Source: an uncultured Kordiimonas sp.
Lineage (GTDB): Bacteria; Pseudomonadota; Alphaproteobacteria; Sphingomonadales; Kordiimonadaceae
Direction of reading: 5' to 3'
DNA length: 64,000 bases
Assembly: GCA_947492375.1 (NCBI GenBank)
Contig: CANLMI010000001.1
Span: forward strand, 62,001 to 126,000
Part shown: positions 1 to 7,044 of the stretch, one piece after another
Layout of the letters: each line of letters begins with the position of its first letter
How positions within the stretch are numbered: the stretch's first letter is position 1
Made by a program: the position numbers and the translations under genes
Notes under the pieces: model-generated
Told to the model about the DNA's origin: nothing
The model's database searches: none
The model's input: only the letters and a program-made list of their open reading frames with translations

Positions 1-69
1 TGGGTTTGGTTGCCTGCTTTGATTATTCTTTTGCTTGCGAAATTTTTAATGCCTATAATTAAAAAATAA
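1..69 (+). CDS. C-terminal end of an unidentified membrane protein (partial)
   Basis: An open frame runs in from the left edge and stops with TAA at 67-69, giving 22 residues. It reads as one hydrophobic stretch (WLPALIILLLAKFLMPII) followed by two lysines, which fits the last transmembrane helix of an inner-membrane protein. The 5' part lies outside the window, so no family can be assigned. Confidence 0.5.
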   Translation, partial: WVWLPALIILLLAKFLMPIIKK

Positions 70-99
70 TCAATATTTGGCATTCATGGGGTGGAAATT

Positions 100-519
100 A
101 TGGCAGCTAATAATAGGGTTAATGTGCGGGCGAATTTAGATCAATGGTACGCGCATGTAGAAACCCATAATCCAGCGCAGTTAGATCATATGTTGGATGA
201 CGATGTTGTTTTCCTCTCACCAGTTGTTCACACGCCGCAAGAAGGTAAAATGATCACAACAGCATACCTTGCCTCCGCAGGGGATGTGCTCGGCAGTGAT
301 GATTTTAAATATACTGGAGAATTTACCTCTGACACGGGGGCTGTTCTACAGTTTCAGACGAAAATCGATGGTATCTTTATTGAAGGCATTGATATGATTA
401 CGTGGAACGAGGCTGGAAAGATTGTGGAATTTAAGGTGATGCTGCGTCCTTTGAAGGCTGTGAATATGGTTCACGCAAAAATGGGTGAAATGCTTGCGAA
501 GATGCAGGCGCAGTCTTAA
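100..519 (+). CDS. SnoaL/NTF2-like domain protein
   Basis: This 139-residue protein has the pattern of a small cone-shaped NTF2/SnoaL fold: an N-terminal helix (NLDQWYAHVETHNPAQLDHM), then DDDVVFLSPVVH, a mid-region strand FKYTGEF, and a final strand pair ending in EFKVMLRPLKA. Such proteins are cyclases, isomerases or binding proteins, and the substrate cannot be read from sequence. The ATG at 100 is preferred over a GTG at 91 because a GGGGTGG motif sits just ahead of it. It lies 37 bp upstream of the TrmB-like gene and may be cotranscribed. Confidence 0.7.
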   Translation: MAANNRVNVRANLDQWYAHVETHNPAQLDHMLDDDVVFLSPVVHTPQEGKMITTAYLASAGDVLGSDDFKYTGEFTSDTGAVLQFQTKIDGIFIEGIDMITWNEAGKIVEFKVMLRPLKAVNMVHAKMGEMLAKMQAQS

Positions 520-556
520 TACCTGTTTATTCTATTTTATATCGAGTGATAAACAG

Positions 557-1240
557 ATGCAGGTAACGCCCAAAAATATTGAGAGCAATCAATCCGATAT
601 TCATGAAAATCTGGATGTTGTCGTGCGTAAGCACCTGAAGACGTTGTTTCAAAAGCCCTATGCTGATCATAGCAAACGCGCATTTGATGAAGTTATCCGC
701 AGACTAGACGATTTTAAGGGATGCCCGATTGTTTTTGATAGTTGCTGTGGTGTCGGTGATAGCGCCCGCGCACTTGCAAAAAAATTCCCCGGTCATGTTA
801 TCATTGGGGCGGATAAATCAGAAAAACGCCTTTCGACTGAACGTACTGATGCCGTGCCAGACAATCTTATTTTTGTTCGCACTGATTTGAATGATTTTTA
901 CCGAATGGCGGTGGATGCCGGATGGCAGTTTGACCGCCATTATATCCTGTATCCTAACCCTTGGCCCAAGTCTGAACACTTGAAGCGTCGCTGGCACGGT
1001 GCACCGGTGTTTCCGAGTATTCTAAAGCTTGGTGGGCGGCTGGAATTACGTTCAAATTGGCTGATATATCTTCTGGAGTTTCAGGCGGCGCTTAAAGTTG
1101 CTGGTATTGATGCTGACTTAACGAGGCTGGAAGTTAGTGAACCTATGACAGCCTTTGAAGCTAAATATGCATCTAGCGGCCAGTCGCTTTGGCAACTGAC
1201 CGCGATGGTTAATAATTGGGGCAAGAGTTTAGCTATCTAA
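557..1240 (+). CDS. TrmB-like SAM-dependent methyltransferase
   Basis: The protein has a Rossmann SAM-binding site (DSCCGVGDSARALAKKFP, about residues 56-73) followed by an acidic strand (IIGADKSEKRL). Its YPNPWPKSEHLKRRW motif is a close match to the signature of tRNA (guanine-N7)-methyltransferase TrmB, which methylates G46 in the variable loop of tRNA. At about 227 residues it is the usual size. A longer frame opens upstream at 485, but that part overlaps the previous gene and looks non-coding, so the ATG at 557 is used. It may be a TrmB paralogue rather than the housekeeping enzyme. Confidence 0.75.
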   Translation: MQVTPKNIESNQSDIHENLDVVVRKHLKTLFQKPYADHSKRAFDEVIRRLDDFKGCPIVFDSCCGVGDSARALAKKFPGHVIIGADKSEKRLSTERTDAVPDNLIFVRTDLNDFYRMAVDAGWQFDRHYILYPNPWPKSEHLKRRWHGAPVFPSILKLGGRLELRSNWLIYLLEFQAALKVAGIDADLTRLEVSEPMTAFEAKYASSGQSLWQLTAMVNNWGKSLAI

Positions 1241-1256
1241 GTTCAGTTATCTGGCT

Positions 1257-1631
1257 TTAGCTATCTGGGCTAACGTCTACTCTCCTGAGAGGCGTTAAAT
1301 TTTCTCTGTTTTCGTTGAAATATGCTGCGCCGCTCCACATTTCTTCATAAGAGTTCCAGTGTCCGATATATTTTAGATTTTCATTAAAAATAACGGTGAG
1401 TTCATTGTTTTCGAGCGTTGCTGATTGGCTTGGAAAAGTAAAGGTTTTGTCCTGCGCTTCTTCACTGTTCTCATCTTCTCCATTGATAATGGCATTCTGA
1501 TCAGCGGTCAGTGTGACTAAGCCATCTATTACATATGTCTGTTCGCTGGCATCGCGTGTAATATTGACGGTGAGGCTACCAACTCGGCTTTTCCATTGAC
1601 CTGAGGGTGAAGCAGAATATTGTTGGTTTCT
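1257..1631 (-). pseudogene. C-terminal remnant of a hypothetical protein, 5' end missing
   Basis: A minus-strand frame is open for 124 codons from just after an in-frame TAA (1632-1634) to the TAA at 1257-1259. It has no ATG, GTG or TTG near its 5' end. The translation looks truly coding, for example GSLTVNITRDASEQTYVIDG and NNELTVIFNENLKYIGHWNS. That suggests the beta-strand-rich C-terminal part of a larger, perhaps secreted, protein. I do not recognise the family. Its 5' end coincides with the start of the truncated DUF2975 gene on the other strand, which suggests that a deletion removed the starts of two divergent genes. Confidence 0.5.
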
Positions 1632-1635
1632 TTAT

Positions 1636-1959
1636 ATGCTTACCTTTATCAGTCGTGTTATATATTTGTATGGTTTTTATCGTTTGGGGCAGCTTTTTAG
1701 TGCCTTTGAACAGAAACAGTATTTTGCGAGCAAAACGATCCAGCATTTGACATTTTTTTCTGGCTGTTTTCTGGCATTTACGGTGCTTAGAAAAATTGTG
1801 GAAACAATATATCTTAATTTTTATGTCCTTGAACCCGGTAAGACCGAAATTACTGGTGAACATTTAGGGAGTTTGTTTGTGCCTGTACTTTTTTTCATCG
1901 TTGCTCATGTTCTCAATGAAGCGCGCAAAAATGAGGAAGAAATGGGAAACTATTTCTGA
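1636..1959 (+). CDS. DUF2975-like membrane protein, N-terminally truncated
   Basis: The 107 residues match the C-terminal two thirds of DUF2975 membrane proteins. There is a hydrophobic helix (FISRVIYLYGFYRLGQLF), a motif like 'F-x-x-x-x-V/I-x-x-L' (YFASKTIQHLTFFSG), two further helices and the closing pattern HVLNEARKNEEEM. Family members usually carry about 60 more residues with another membrane helix at the N terminus. Here a TGA at 1597-1599 closes the frame shortly upstream, so the 5' part appears lost. The stop overlaps the start of the XRE gene by one base, the standard arrangement for DUF2975/XRE pairs. Confidence 0.65.
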   Translation: MLTFISRVIYLYGFYRLGQLFSAFEQKQYFASKTIQHLTFFSGCFLAFTVLRKIVETIYLNFYVLEPGKTEITGEHLGSLFVPVLFFIVAHVLNEARKNEEEMGNYF

Positions 1960-2159
1960 TGGCAATTATCATGCGCATAGATGTTCTTCTGGCGGAGCGA
2001 AAGATGAAAGCAAAGGTTCTTGCCGAGGAACTGGGGTTGACCGAGGCACAGCTCTCAAAAATTCGAAATGGGAACATGAAAGGAATCAAGTTCGACACAC
2101 TTGATCAGCTTTGCAAGCTGTTGGATTGTGAGCCAGGTGACATTTTAAAGCGTGAATAG
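1959..2159 (+). CDS. Short XRE-family transcriptional regulator (YozG-like)
   Basis: The protein is 66 residues and almost entirely a Cro/C1 helix-turn-helix: MRIDVLLAERKMKAKVLAEE, then LTEAQLSKIRNGNMKGIKF and TLDQLCKLLDCEPGDIL. This is the standard form of the small regulator paired with DUF2975 membrane proteins, in which the membrane partner is thought to modulate it. The start ATG at 1959 overlaps the upstream stop by one base, indicating translational coupling. With the partner truncated, the pair may no longer work normally. Confidence 0.85.
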   Translation: MAIIMRIDVLLAERKMKAKVLAEELGLTEAQLSKIRNGNMKGIKFDTLDQLCKLLDCEPGDILKRE

Positions 2160-2275
2160 GCTTTATTGCCGTATTAGCCTCATATTTAAATAGATTTAAT
2201 AATATTCGAGCATAGACAGAGGCGGAAAAATCGAAGATGTTATTTGGCTGAATTTAGTAATAATAAAGGCATTTT

Positions 2276-3448
2276 ATGAAATCGTTTAATCCCCCACTTC
2301 GTACCCTTATGGGGCCCGGCCCGTCGGATGTTCACCCGAGGGTACTTGAAGCATTGGCCCGCCCAACTGTTGGTCATTTGGATCCGGCATTTCAGGGCTT
2401 AATGGAAGAGATCAAGCTTGGCCTCCGGTATGCCTTTAAAACTGAAAACTCGCTAACGTATCCGGTTTCTGCGCCTGGGTCTGCGGGGATGGAAACATGT
2501 TTTGCGAATCTTGTTGAGCCGGGAGGCGAGGTTATTGTTTGCCGCAACGGTGCCTTTGGTGGGCGAATGCTGGAAAATGTTGTTCGTGCAGGTGGTAAGG
2601 CAATTATGGTAGATTTTGACTGGGGCACCGCGATCGACCCTGACAAAGTTGAGGATGCTTTGAAGGCGAACCCCAATGCCAGCGTTCTCGCGTTTGTTCA
2701 TGCAGAAACATCAACCGGAGTGAAGGCAGATGCGAGGGCACTTGCCGACTTAGCGCGTAAATATGATTGTCTGACAATTATGGACTGTGTAACCAGCCTC
2801 GGTGGGAGTGAACTTGAACTGGATGGTTGGGGTATCGATGCCGCGTACTCTGGCTCTCAGAAATGCTTATCTGCACCACCGGGCCTCTCTCCTGTTTCGT
2901 TTTCGGCGAAAGCAGCAGATTTTGTTAAGAACCGTAAAACAAAAGTTCAAAGCTGGTTTTTAGATCTCTCGCTTGTAATGGATTACTGGGACGGCGAAGG
3001 TGGCCGCACGTATCATCATACGGCACCAGTGAATGCAATGTATGGTCTGCATGAGGCCTTGGTCCTTTTATCGGAAGAGGGGATTGAGAATGTGTGGGCA
3101 CGGCATGGGAAAATGCATCAGGCATTGGTAGCTGGCCTTGAGGCGATGGGGCTTGAAATGTTGGTAAAGAAAAAAGACCGACTGAGCCAGCTTAACACTG
3201 TAAAGGTGCCAAATGGTGTTGATGAAGCAGCAGTACGGTCGCATGTGTTGAAGCACTTCAATCTTGAAATTGGTGCTGGGTTGGGCGTGCTTGCGGGTAA
3301 AGTGTGGCGTATTGGCCTTATGGGGCATGCAGCACGTAGAGAAAATATAGCACTGTGTTTAAGTGCACTTGCGAGCGCGCTTGAAGTGCAGCAGGTTAAA
3401 GTTGATATAAATGCAAGTTATGAGGCAGTGAATAATCTGTTAAATTGA
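2276..3448 (+). CDS. Class V aminotransferase, alanine/serine-glyoxylate type
   Basis: This 390-residue protein is a PLP-dependent class V (AGXT-like) aminotransferase. The N-terminal LMGPGPSDVHPRVLEAL signature and the PLP-pocket SAPGSAGMET loop are present. The acidic residue that pairs with the pyridine ring lies in MDCVTSLGG (D170). The Schiff-base lysine is in GSQKCLSAPPGL (K196). Such enzymes transfer amino groups from alanine or serine to glyoxylate, in photorespiration-like C2 salvage or serine-cycle metabolism. No glyoxylate genes are adjacent, so the exact amino donor is open. Confidence 0.9.
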   Translation: MKSFNPPLRTLMGPGPSDVHPRVLEALARPTVGHLDPAFQGLMEEIKLGLRYAFKTENSLTYPVSAPGSAGMETCFANLVEPGGEVIVCRNGAFGGRMLENVVRAGGKAIMVDFDWGTAIDPDKVEDALKANPNASVLAFVHAETSTGVKADARALADLARKYDCLTIMDCVTSLGGSELELDGWGIDAAYSGSQKCLSAPPGLSPVSFSAKAADFVKNRKTKVQSWFLDLSLVMDYWDGEGGRTYHHTAPVNAMYGLHEALVLLSEEGIENVWARHGKMHQALVAGLEAMGLEMLVKKKDRLSQLNTVKVPNGVDEAAVRSHVLKHFNLEIGAGLGVLAGKVWRIGLMGHAARRENIALCLSALASALEVQQVKVDINASYEAVNNLLN

Positions 3449-3790
3449 TTATCGAGTTAGGATGGTTTTTCGCTAATTTGTCGTAAACAGTTGTAATATG
3501 GGCACAGTTTTGAGGTTTTGCGAATTATAAGTGTTACAGTTTTGCGAACTTTTGTGATTTCATGTTTATTAATGTGTGCATCTTTGCTATCGGACTTCTA
3601 CGACTGACTATATCTGGTCTGTTCGTTGGTAAGGTATTGGCATGTGCGTCCCAATACAAGGCAACGCCAACTTATATCGCAACCGATATTCGGTTGGATG
3701 CACAGTGAACATTATGCGACTGATCAGATATGGGGTTTGTGCGAGCACCACACCACTTCTAGAGATATATCGCGCAAAAGGACAGTTATT
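3449..3790 (+). promoter_or_regulatory. Long upstream region and probable 5' leader of the cold-shock gene
   Basis: These 342 bases hold no convincing gene. An element GTTTTGCGAA occurs twice in the AT-rich half, once with AG in place of the leading GT (about 3510-3550). A small perfect hairpin, CAACCGA-TAT-TCGGTTG, lies at 3680-3696. Cold-shock mRNAs commonly carry long structured leaders that act as thermosensors, and the position fits that. A ribosome-binding site AAAAGGA ends 8 bases before the ATG at 3791. The transcription start was not resolved. Confidence 0.35.
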
Positions 3791-4000
3791 ATGGCTAATG
3801 GAACCGTAAAATGGTTTAACCCAACTAAAGGCTTCGGCTTTATTCAACCAGAAGAAGGCGGAAATGATGTTTTCGTTCATATTTCTGCTGTTGAAGGCGC
3901 TGGTCTTTCAGGCCTGAATGACGGACAAGCAATCACTTATGATCTTGAAGAAGATCGTCGTGGTCGTATGTCTGCTGCAAACCTTAAGGTTGCTGGTTAA
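3791..4000 (+). CDS. Cold-shock protein (CspA family)
   Basis: The 69-residue protein is a single cold-shock domain with both RNA-binding motifs clear: RNP1 as KGFGFIQPE and RNP2 as DVFVHISAV. It starts MANGTVKWFNPTKG, typical of the family. Such proteins bind single-stranded RNA and DNA and melt RNA structure during cold or growth changes. The frame stays open upstream to 3626, but the AAAAGGA site and the family start both point to the ATG at 3791. A strong terminator follows at 4057-4079. Confidence 0.95.
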   Translation: MANGTVKWFNPTKGFGFIQPEEGGNDVFVHISAVEGAGLSGLNDGQAITYDLEEDRRGRMSAANLKVAG

Positions 4001-4056
4001 TACCCATTCGGTGACAAGGTCTGGCCTTGTGCCAGTCATTTCCGATTGATAAATTA

Positions 4057-4079
4057 GGGAAGCTTTGCTTCCCTTTTTT
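4057..4079 (+). terminator. Rho-independent terminator after the cold-shock gene
   Basis: GGGAAGC (4057-4063) pairs perfectly with GCTTCCC (4067-4073) across a TTT loop and is followed by six Ts (4074-4079). It lies 57 bp after the stop codon. Confidence 0.9.
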
Positions 4080-4114
4080 GTTGGCATATTATGTTTGTAA
4101 GCGCATGAGGCGCT

Positions 4115-4732
4115 TTATCCTGCCCAGTGAATGCCTTCGGGTAGCTGATAATCTGAAAGCTCGATATGTAACACCGACCTATCGGCGCTGGATTTACTTT
4201 TATTAGATGCATGTATTGTAAGAGGTTTCATGATCCAGCAATCCCCGGCGGTTGCGTTGCACAGAACGGGTTTTGATTTGTGAAGGATTTGATTGATATC
4301 GGTTTGTGATAGTGGCCCGTAATGCGCACTGTTTTTAACGCATATCATTGCGCCATTCGTTTCGTCTGTATCATTTAAATGATAGCGCAGCGTTAAGGTG
4401 TGATCTAAAACTTTTTTGGGTGCTTCGGCAAAATAGACCCCGTGCTTTTGCCGCCAGTTCAGCCACTCGTTATCATCAAACATATCTGAGACTGCAACCA
4501 CCTTGTCTTGATGCCATGGTACAGCCCAATTATTCTTGGTATTTTTGATAAACAGTGTCGCGCGCATCAAGCTTGGTTCTTCGCTAAAGTGAGCTCTTAA
4601 TGGCTTTTCTGATAGCATTTCATCGATAAAATTTTGAATTAACTCAATATGTTTATGTGCGTTTCTCAGGTTTTGAGTGATTTGATGTGTTTGAATATAT
4701 GCGTTGATTTGGTCTAACCATATATCGGGCAT
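4115..4732 (-). CDS. Phytanoyl-CoA dioxygenase (PhyH) family protein
   Basis: The 205-residue protein carries the Fe(II)/2-oxoglutarate oxygenase triad: an HxD in VPWHQDKVVAV, a distal histidine in KPLTIHASNKS, and the 2-oxoglutarate-binding arginine in DRSVLHIEL. The NGAMICVKNSAHYGPL strand-turn matches the double-stranded beta-helix core of PhyH enzymes. It would hydroxylate an unknown small substrate in the cytoplasm. It is somewhat shorter than many relatives (about 250-290 residues). It is transcribed divergently from marR, and a 15-bp palindrome abuts its start codon. Confidence 0.8.
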   Translation of the reverse strand: MPDIWLDQINAYIQTHQITQNLRNAHKHIELIQNFIDEMLSEKPLRAHFSEEPSLMRATLFIKNTKNNWAVPWHQDKVVAVSDMFDDNEWLNWRQKHGVYFAEAPKKVLDHTLTLRYHLNDTDETNGAMICVKNSAHYGPLSQTDINQILHKSKPVLCNATAGDCWIMKPLTIHASNKSKSSADRSVLHIELSDYQLPEGIHWAG

Positions 4733-4734
4733 CG

Positions 4735-4749
4735 CATTACGCCGTAATG
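4735..4749. promoter_or_regulatory. 15-bp palindrome abutting the PhyH start codon
   Basis: CATTACG-C-CGTAATG is a perfect palindrome with 7-base arms, lying 2 bases upstream of the minus-strand ATG at 4732. It could be an operator, or a hairpin masking the ribosome-binding site. Confidence 0.4.
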
Positions 4750-4866
4750 TTGGATCTGTGTAATGAGCGATGATGATAGCAATCCTTATGTCAGCTACTA
4801 TTTCATAGGGTATAGGTTGCTCTGGATTTGATCAATAGCGTATTAATCGCTTGCGTTAGATAATAT

Positions 4867-4880
4867 GTTCGTATACGAAC
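4867..4880. promoter_or_regulatory. Perfect 14-bp palindrome, candidate MarR operator
   Basis: GTTCGTATACGAAC is a perfect palindrome ending 10 bases before the marR start at 4891. MarR proteins bind such short palindromes in their own promoters, so autoregulation is the natural inference. The sequence also contains a TATACG hexamer that could serve as a -10 element. Confidence 0.6.
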
Positions 4881-4890
4881 TAAATATCTA

Positions 4891-5388
4891 ATGAAAGAGA
4901 TTAAATTGCTCCGACTGTTTCACAGTATCAATCTTGCGCACCGGGCCTTGTTTCGGGCGGCGGATCATGCCCTGAAAACACGGTATGGTATTACAGCAGC
5001 GCAGCATGGTGTTTTGCTGTTTCTTGAGAAAAACAGAGGTGTTTCTTCAATCGAGCTTGCTGAGGCCGTTGGCCTTAAACGTGCAGCAACCTCTGGGCTT
5101 GTTGATCGGATGGAAGCAAAGGGATTGATAGAGCGCCGCCCTTCAGAAACGGACAAGCGTTCGCTTGCACTCTCGTTAACTGAAAAGGGGCAGACGATAC
5201 TCATGGAAACCAAGCCAATGCTAAAGCAAGCTAATGCCGGTTTGCTAGCCGGGTTTAGTGATGAAGAGCAAAACATGATTGCCCGTGCTTTGAAAACGGT
5301 CGAGGCAAAGGCAAATACTGATACTCTCTTTGATGAAGCTCAATCAAACCACATCCAATCGGAAACGGTACATACTCAGGGAATGTAA
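4891..5388 (+). CDS. MarR family transcriptional regulator
   Basis: The 165-residue protein has the MarR winged helix: recognition region SIELAEAVGLKRAATSGLVD, then the wing with the signature RRPSETDKRSLALSLTEKG. MarR dimers repress nearby genes until a small phenolic or acyl-CoA ligand binds. Its stop overlaps the enoyl-CoA hydratase start by one base, so the two form an operon, and an acyl-CoA ligand is plausible. The likely operator is the palindrome at 4867-4880. No ordinary ribosome-binding site is visible, so the message may be leaderless or nearly so. Confidence 0.9.
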   Translation: MKEIKLLRLFHSINLAHRALFRAADHALKTRYGITAAQHGVLLFLEKNRGVSSIELAEAVGLKRAATSGLVDRMEAKGLIERRPSETDKRSLALSLTEKGQTILMETKPMLKQANAGLLAGFSDEEQNMIARALKTVEAKANTDTLFDEAQSNHIQSETVHTQGM

Positions 5389-6149
5389 TGATGACTGACT
5401 TGATTTTGACAGAAGTAGAACACCGCGTATTGAAGCTGACTTTCAATCGCCCAGATAAAAAGAACGCTATTACCCATGAAATGTATAGTGCCCTTGCTGA
5501 TGGTCTTGAGCGCGCACGTGAGGATGATGACATCAGGGCCGTTTATATAACGGGAAGTGGTGATAGTTTTACAGCCGGTAATGATTTATCTGATTTTCGT
5601 GACAATCCGCCGCTTGGCAGGGACGCACCTGTTAACAGGTTTCTGGGCGAACTTGTGAAAGCCACAAAGCCGCTTGTTGTGGCAGTGAACGGCATTGCTG
5701 TAGGTGTTGGCCTGACAATGTTGTTGCATAGTGATGTTGTTATTGCTGGCAAAAGCGCGGTTTTTTCTGCGCCTTTTGTTGATCTGGCCCTTGTACCGGA
5801 GGCTGCATCTTCACTTTTATTACCGCGTGTGATTGGAACGACAAATGCTGCCGATGTTTTCTTCACTGGGCGTAAGTTACATGCAGATGAGGCACTGACT
5901 ATGGGCTTGGTATCCCGCGTTATGACAGACGAGGAATTAAAACCCGGTGTGTTTGATATTGCGCGTTCAATCGCTGCCAAGGCACCGCAGGCTGTTAAGC
6001 TAACAAAGTCGCTTTTACGCAAGGATAGTGAAGCGATATCGGCTAGAATGTTGGAGGAGGGCGGTCACTTTAGTTCGCAGCTTCAATCAGCAGAAGTTTT
6101 GGAAGCGATTACTGCATTTATGCAAAAGCGTGAACCAAATTTCGGCTAA
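5388..6149 (+). CDS. Enoyl-CoA hydratase/isomerase family protein
   Basis: The 253-residue crotonase-fold protein begins with LTFNRPDKKNAITHEMYSAL and has the acyl-CoA-binding SFTAGNDLSDF loop. The oxyanion-hole region is VNGIAVGVGLTMLLHSDVVI. The active-site strand reads APFVDLALVPEAAS. One glutamate is present in PEAAS, but the position equivalent to the first hydratase glutamate is phenylalanine or valine. Isomerase activity is therefore more likely than classic hydration. It is cotranscribed with marR through a one-base overlap. The substrate is not evident. Confidence 0.85.
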   Translation: MMTDLILTEVEHRVLKLTFNRPDKKNAITHEMYSALADGLERAREDDDIRAVYITGSGDSFTAGNDLSDFRDNPPLGRDAPVNRFLGELVKATKPLVVAVNGIAVGVGLTMLLHSDVVIAGKSAVFSAPFVDLALVPEAASSLLLPRVIGTTNAADVFFTGRKLHADEALTMGLVSRVMTDEELKPGVFDIARSIAAKAPQAVKLTKSLLRKDSEAISARMLEEGGHFSSQLQSAEVLEAITAFMQKREPNFG

Positions 6150-6203
6150 TTTTTGCATAGTTTTTTAATTATGTTATGCTCTCTCAGGCATATTTAAAGT
6201 TAG

Positions 6204-6236
6204 AACAACATCAACTGGATAAGCGTTGATGTTGTT
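6204..6236. terminator. Strong hairpin downstream of the marR/enoyl-CoA hydratase operon
   Basis: AACAACATCAAC (6204-6215) pairs perfectly with GTTGATGTTGTT (6225-6236) across a 9-base loop. It lacks a clean T-run on either strand, so it is a weak terminator at best. It could instead act in the leader of the PAS gene that follows. Confidence 0.4.
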
Positions 6237-6284
6237 TGATCTGCTCTAAATTTGATAATGACCTGGGGGTCGAAGAGAGGTAGA

Positions 6285-6797
6285 ATGACTGATCAGGCAA
6301 GCTTGTCTTATAAACAAAAGTTTTTAGTCGACTTTTGGCTTGATCATGCCTCCCCGGAAGGGTGGGTGAATAAAGAGACTATCCGCCTCCAGGCATTGGC
6401 TAGAGTGTCGTCAAATTTGGTTCTTTTAAAATTAGAGGGCCATAATTCGTGGAGGTTTACATTAGTTGGCACATCAATTGTTGAAGAATACTGTCAGGAT
6501 TTCACTGGGTTATTAGTTGATGATATTCCTTTTCATCAATGTAGAGAGATTTATAATTCCATTATTGATTGTTGTATGAAGTTAGCTGTTCCACACGTTA
6601 TGAAGGGCGATTTCTGTTATAATCAGAATGGGTTTCTTCAAGTCAAAGATGTTGCTATTCCTGTATCTGATAATGGTCTGAATATTACGCATATTCTACT
6701 TGTATGCGATATTATCCGTGGCCAAGCTAATCGGGCGCTATACAGGCCAGATGAGCCTACAGAAACTAAACACGAAATCTTTCCTTATTTTCATTAA
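6285..6797 (+). CDS. PAS-domain (PAS_5-like) protein
   Basis: The 170-residue protein has the PAS_5 pattern: a core strand NSWRFTLVGTSIVEEYCQDFTG, the helix region CREIYNSIIDCCMKL, and C-terminal strands FLQVKDVAIPVSD and THILLVCDII. Single-domain proteins of this sort are common in alphaproteobacteria and sense small ligands, with no output domain of their own. The ATG at 6285 is favoured over one at 6252 because AGAGAGG lies 4 bases ahead. The stop codon sits within a short tandem repeat (6783-6835). Confidence 0.7.
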   Translation: MTDQASLSYKQKFLVDFWLDHASPEGWVNKETIRLQALARVSSNLVLLKLEGHNSWRFTLVGTSIVEEYCQDFTGLLVDDIPFHQCREIYNSIIDCCMKLAVPHVMKGDFCYNQNGFLQVKDVAIPVSDNGLNITHILLVCDIIRGQANRALYRPDEPTETKHEIFPYFH

Positions 6798-6835
6798 GGC
6801 CCTTATTTCATTAAGGCCCCTTATTTTACTAAGGC
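6783..6835. repeat. Three imperfect 16-18 bp tandem copies over the PAS gene stop
   Basis: The unit CCTTATTTTCATTAAGG occurs at 6783-6799, again with one T missing at 6801-6816, and as CCTTATTTTACTAAGG at 6819-6834. The TAA in the first copy is the PAS gene stop, so the duplications lie in its 3' untranslated region. The remaining bases to 7044 hold no gene I can support. Confidence 0.75.
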
Positions 6836-7044
6836 AACAGTTCTTGGTGCTGTCTGGTAGGTTAAACCAAGTCAATTGCTCTTTTCATATGAAGACAGGC
6901 AATGTCTGCTTTTCTATGCCTGAAATTTCCATATCGTACCGGATTTGGCTCCAAATAGTATTTTGAGCCATAGAAAGGATAGTTCCGCCCTAATTATAGT
7001 AAAAAGCGGAATCTTTATGATGAAAAGAGCACAATATTGATGTT

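Noticed and set aside
1576-1863. 95-codon minus-strand frame across the DUF2975 gene
   Set aside because: Its upstream part is the antisense shadow of the DUF2975 membrane helices; only the different minus-strand frame ending at 1257 looks coding.
6700-6966. 88-codon open frame after the PAS gene
   Set aside because: It overlaps the PAS gene and runs through the tandem repeat; composition looks non-coding.
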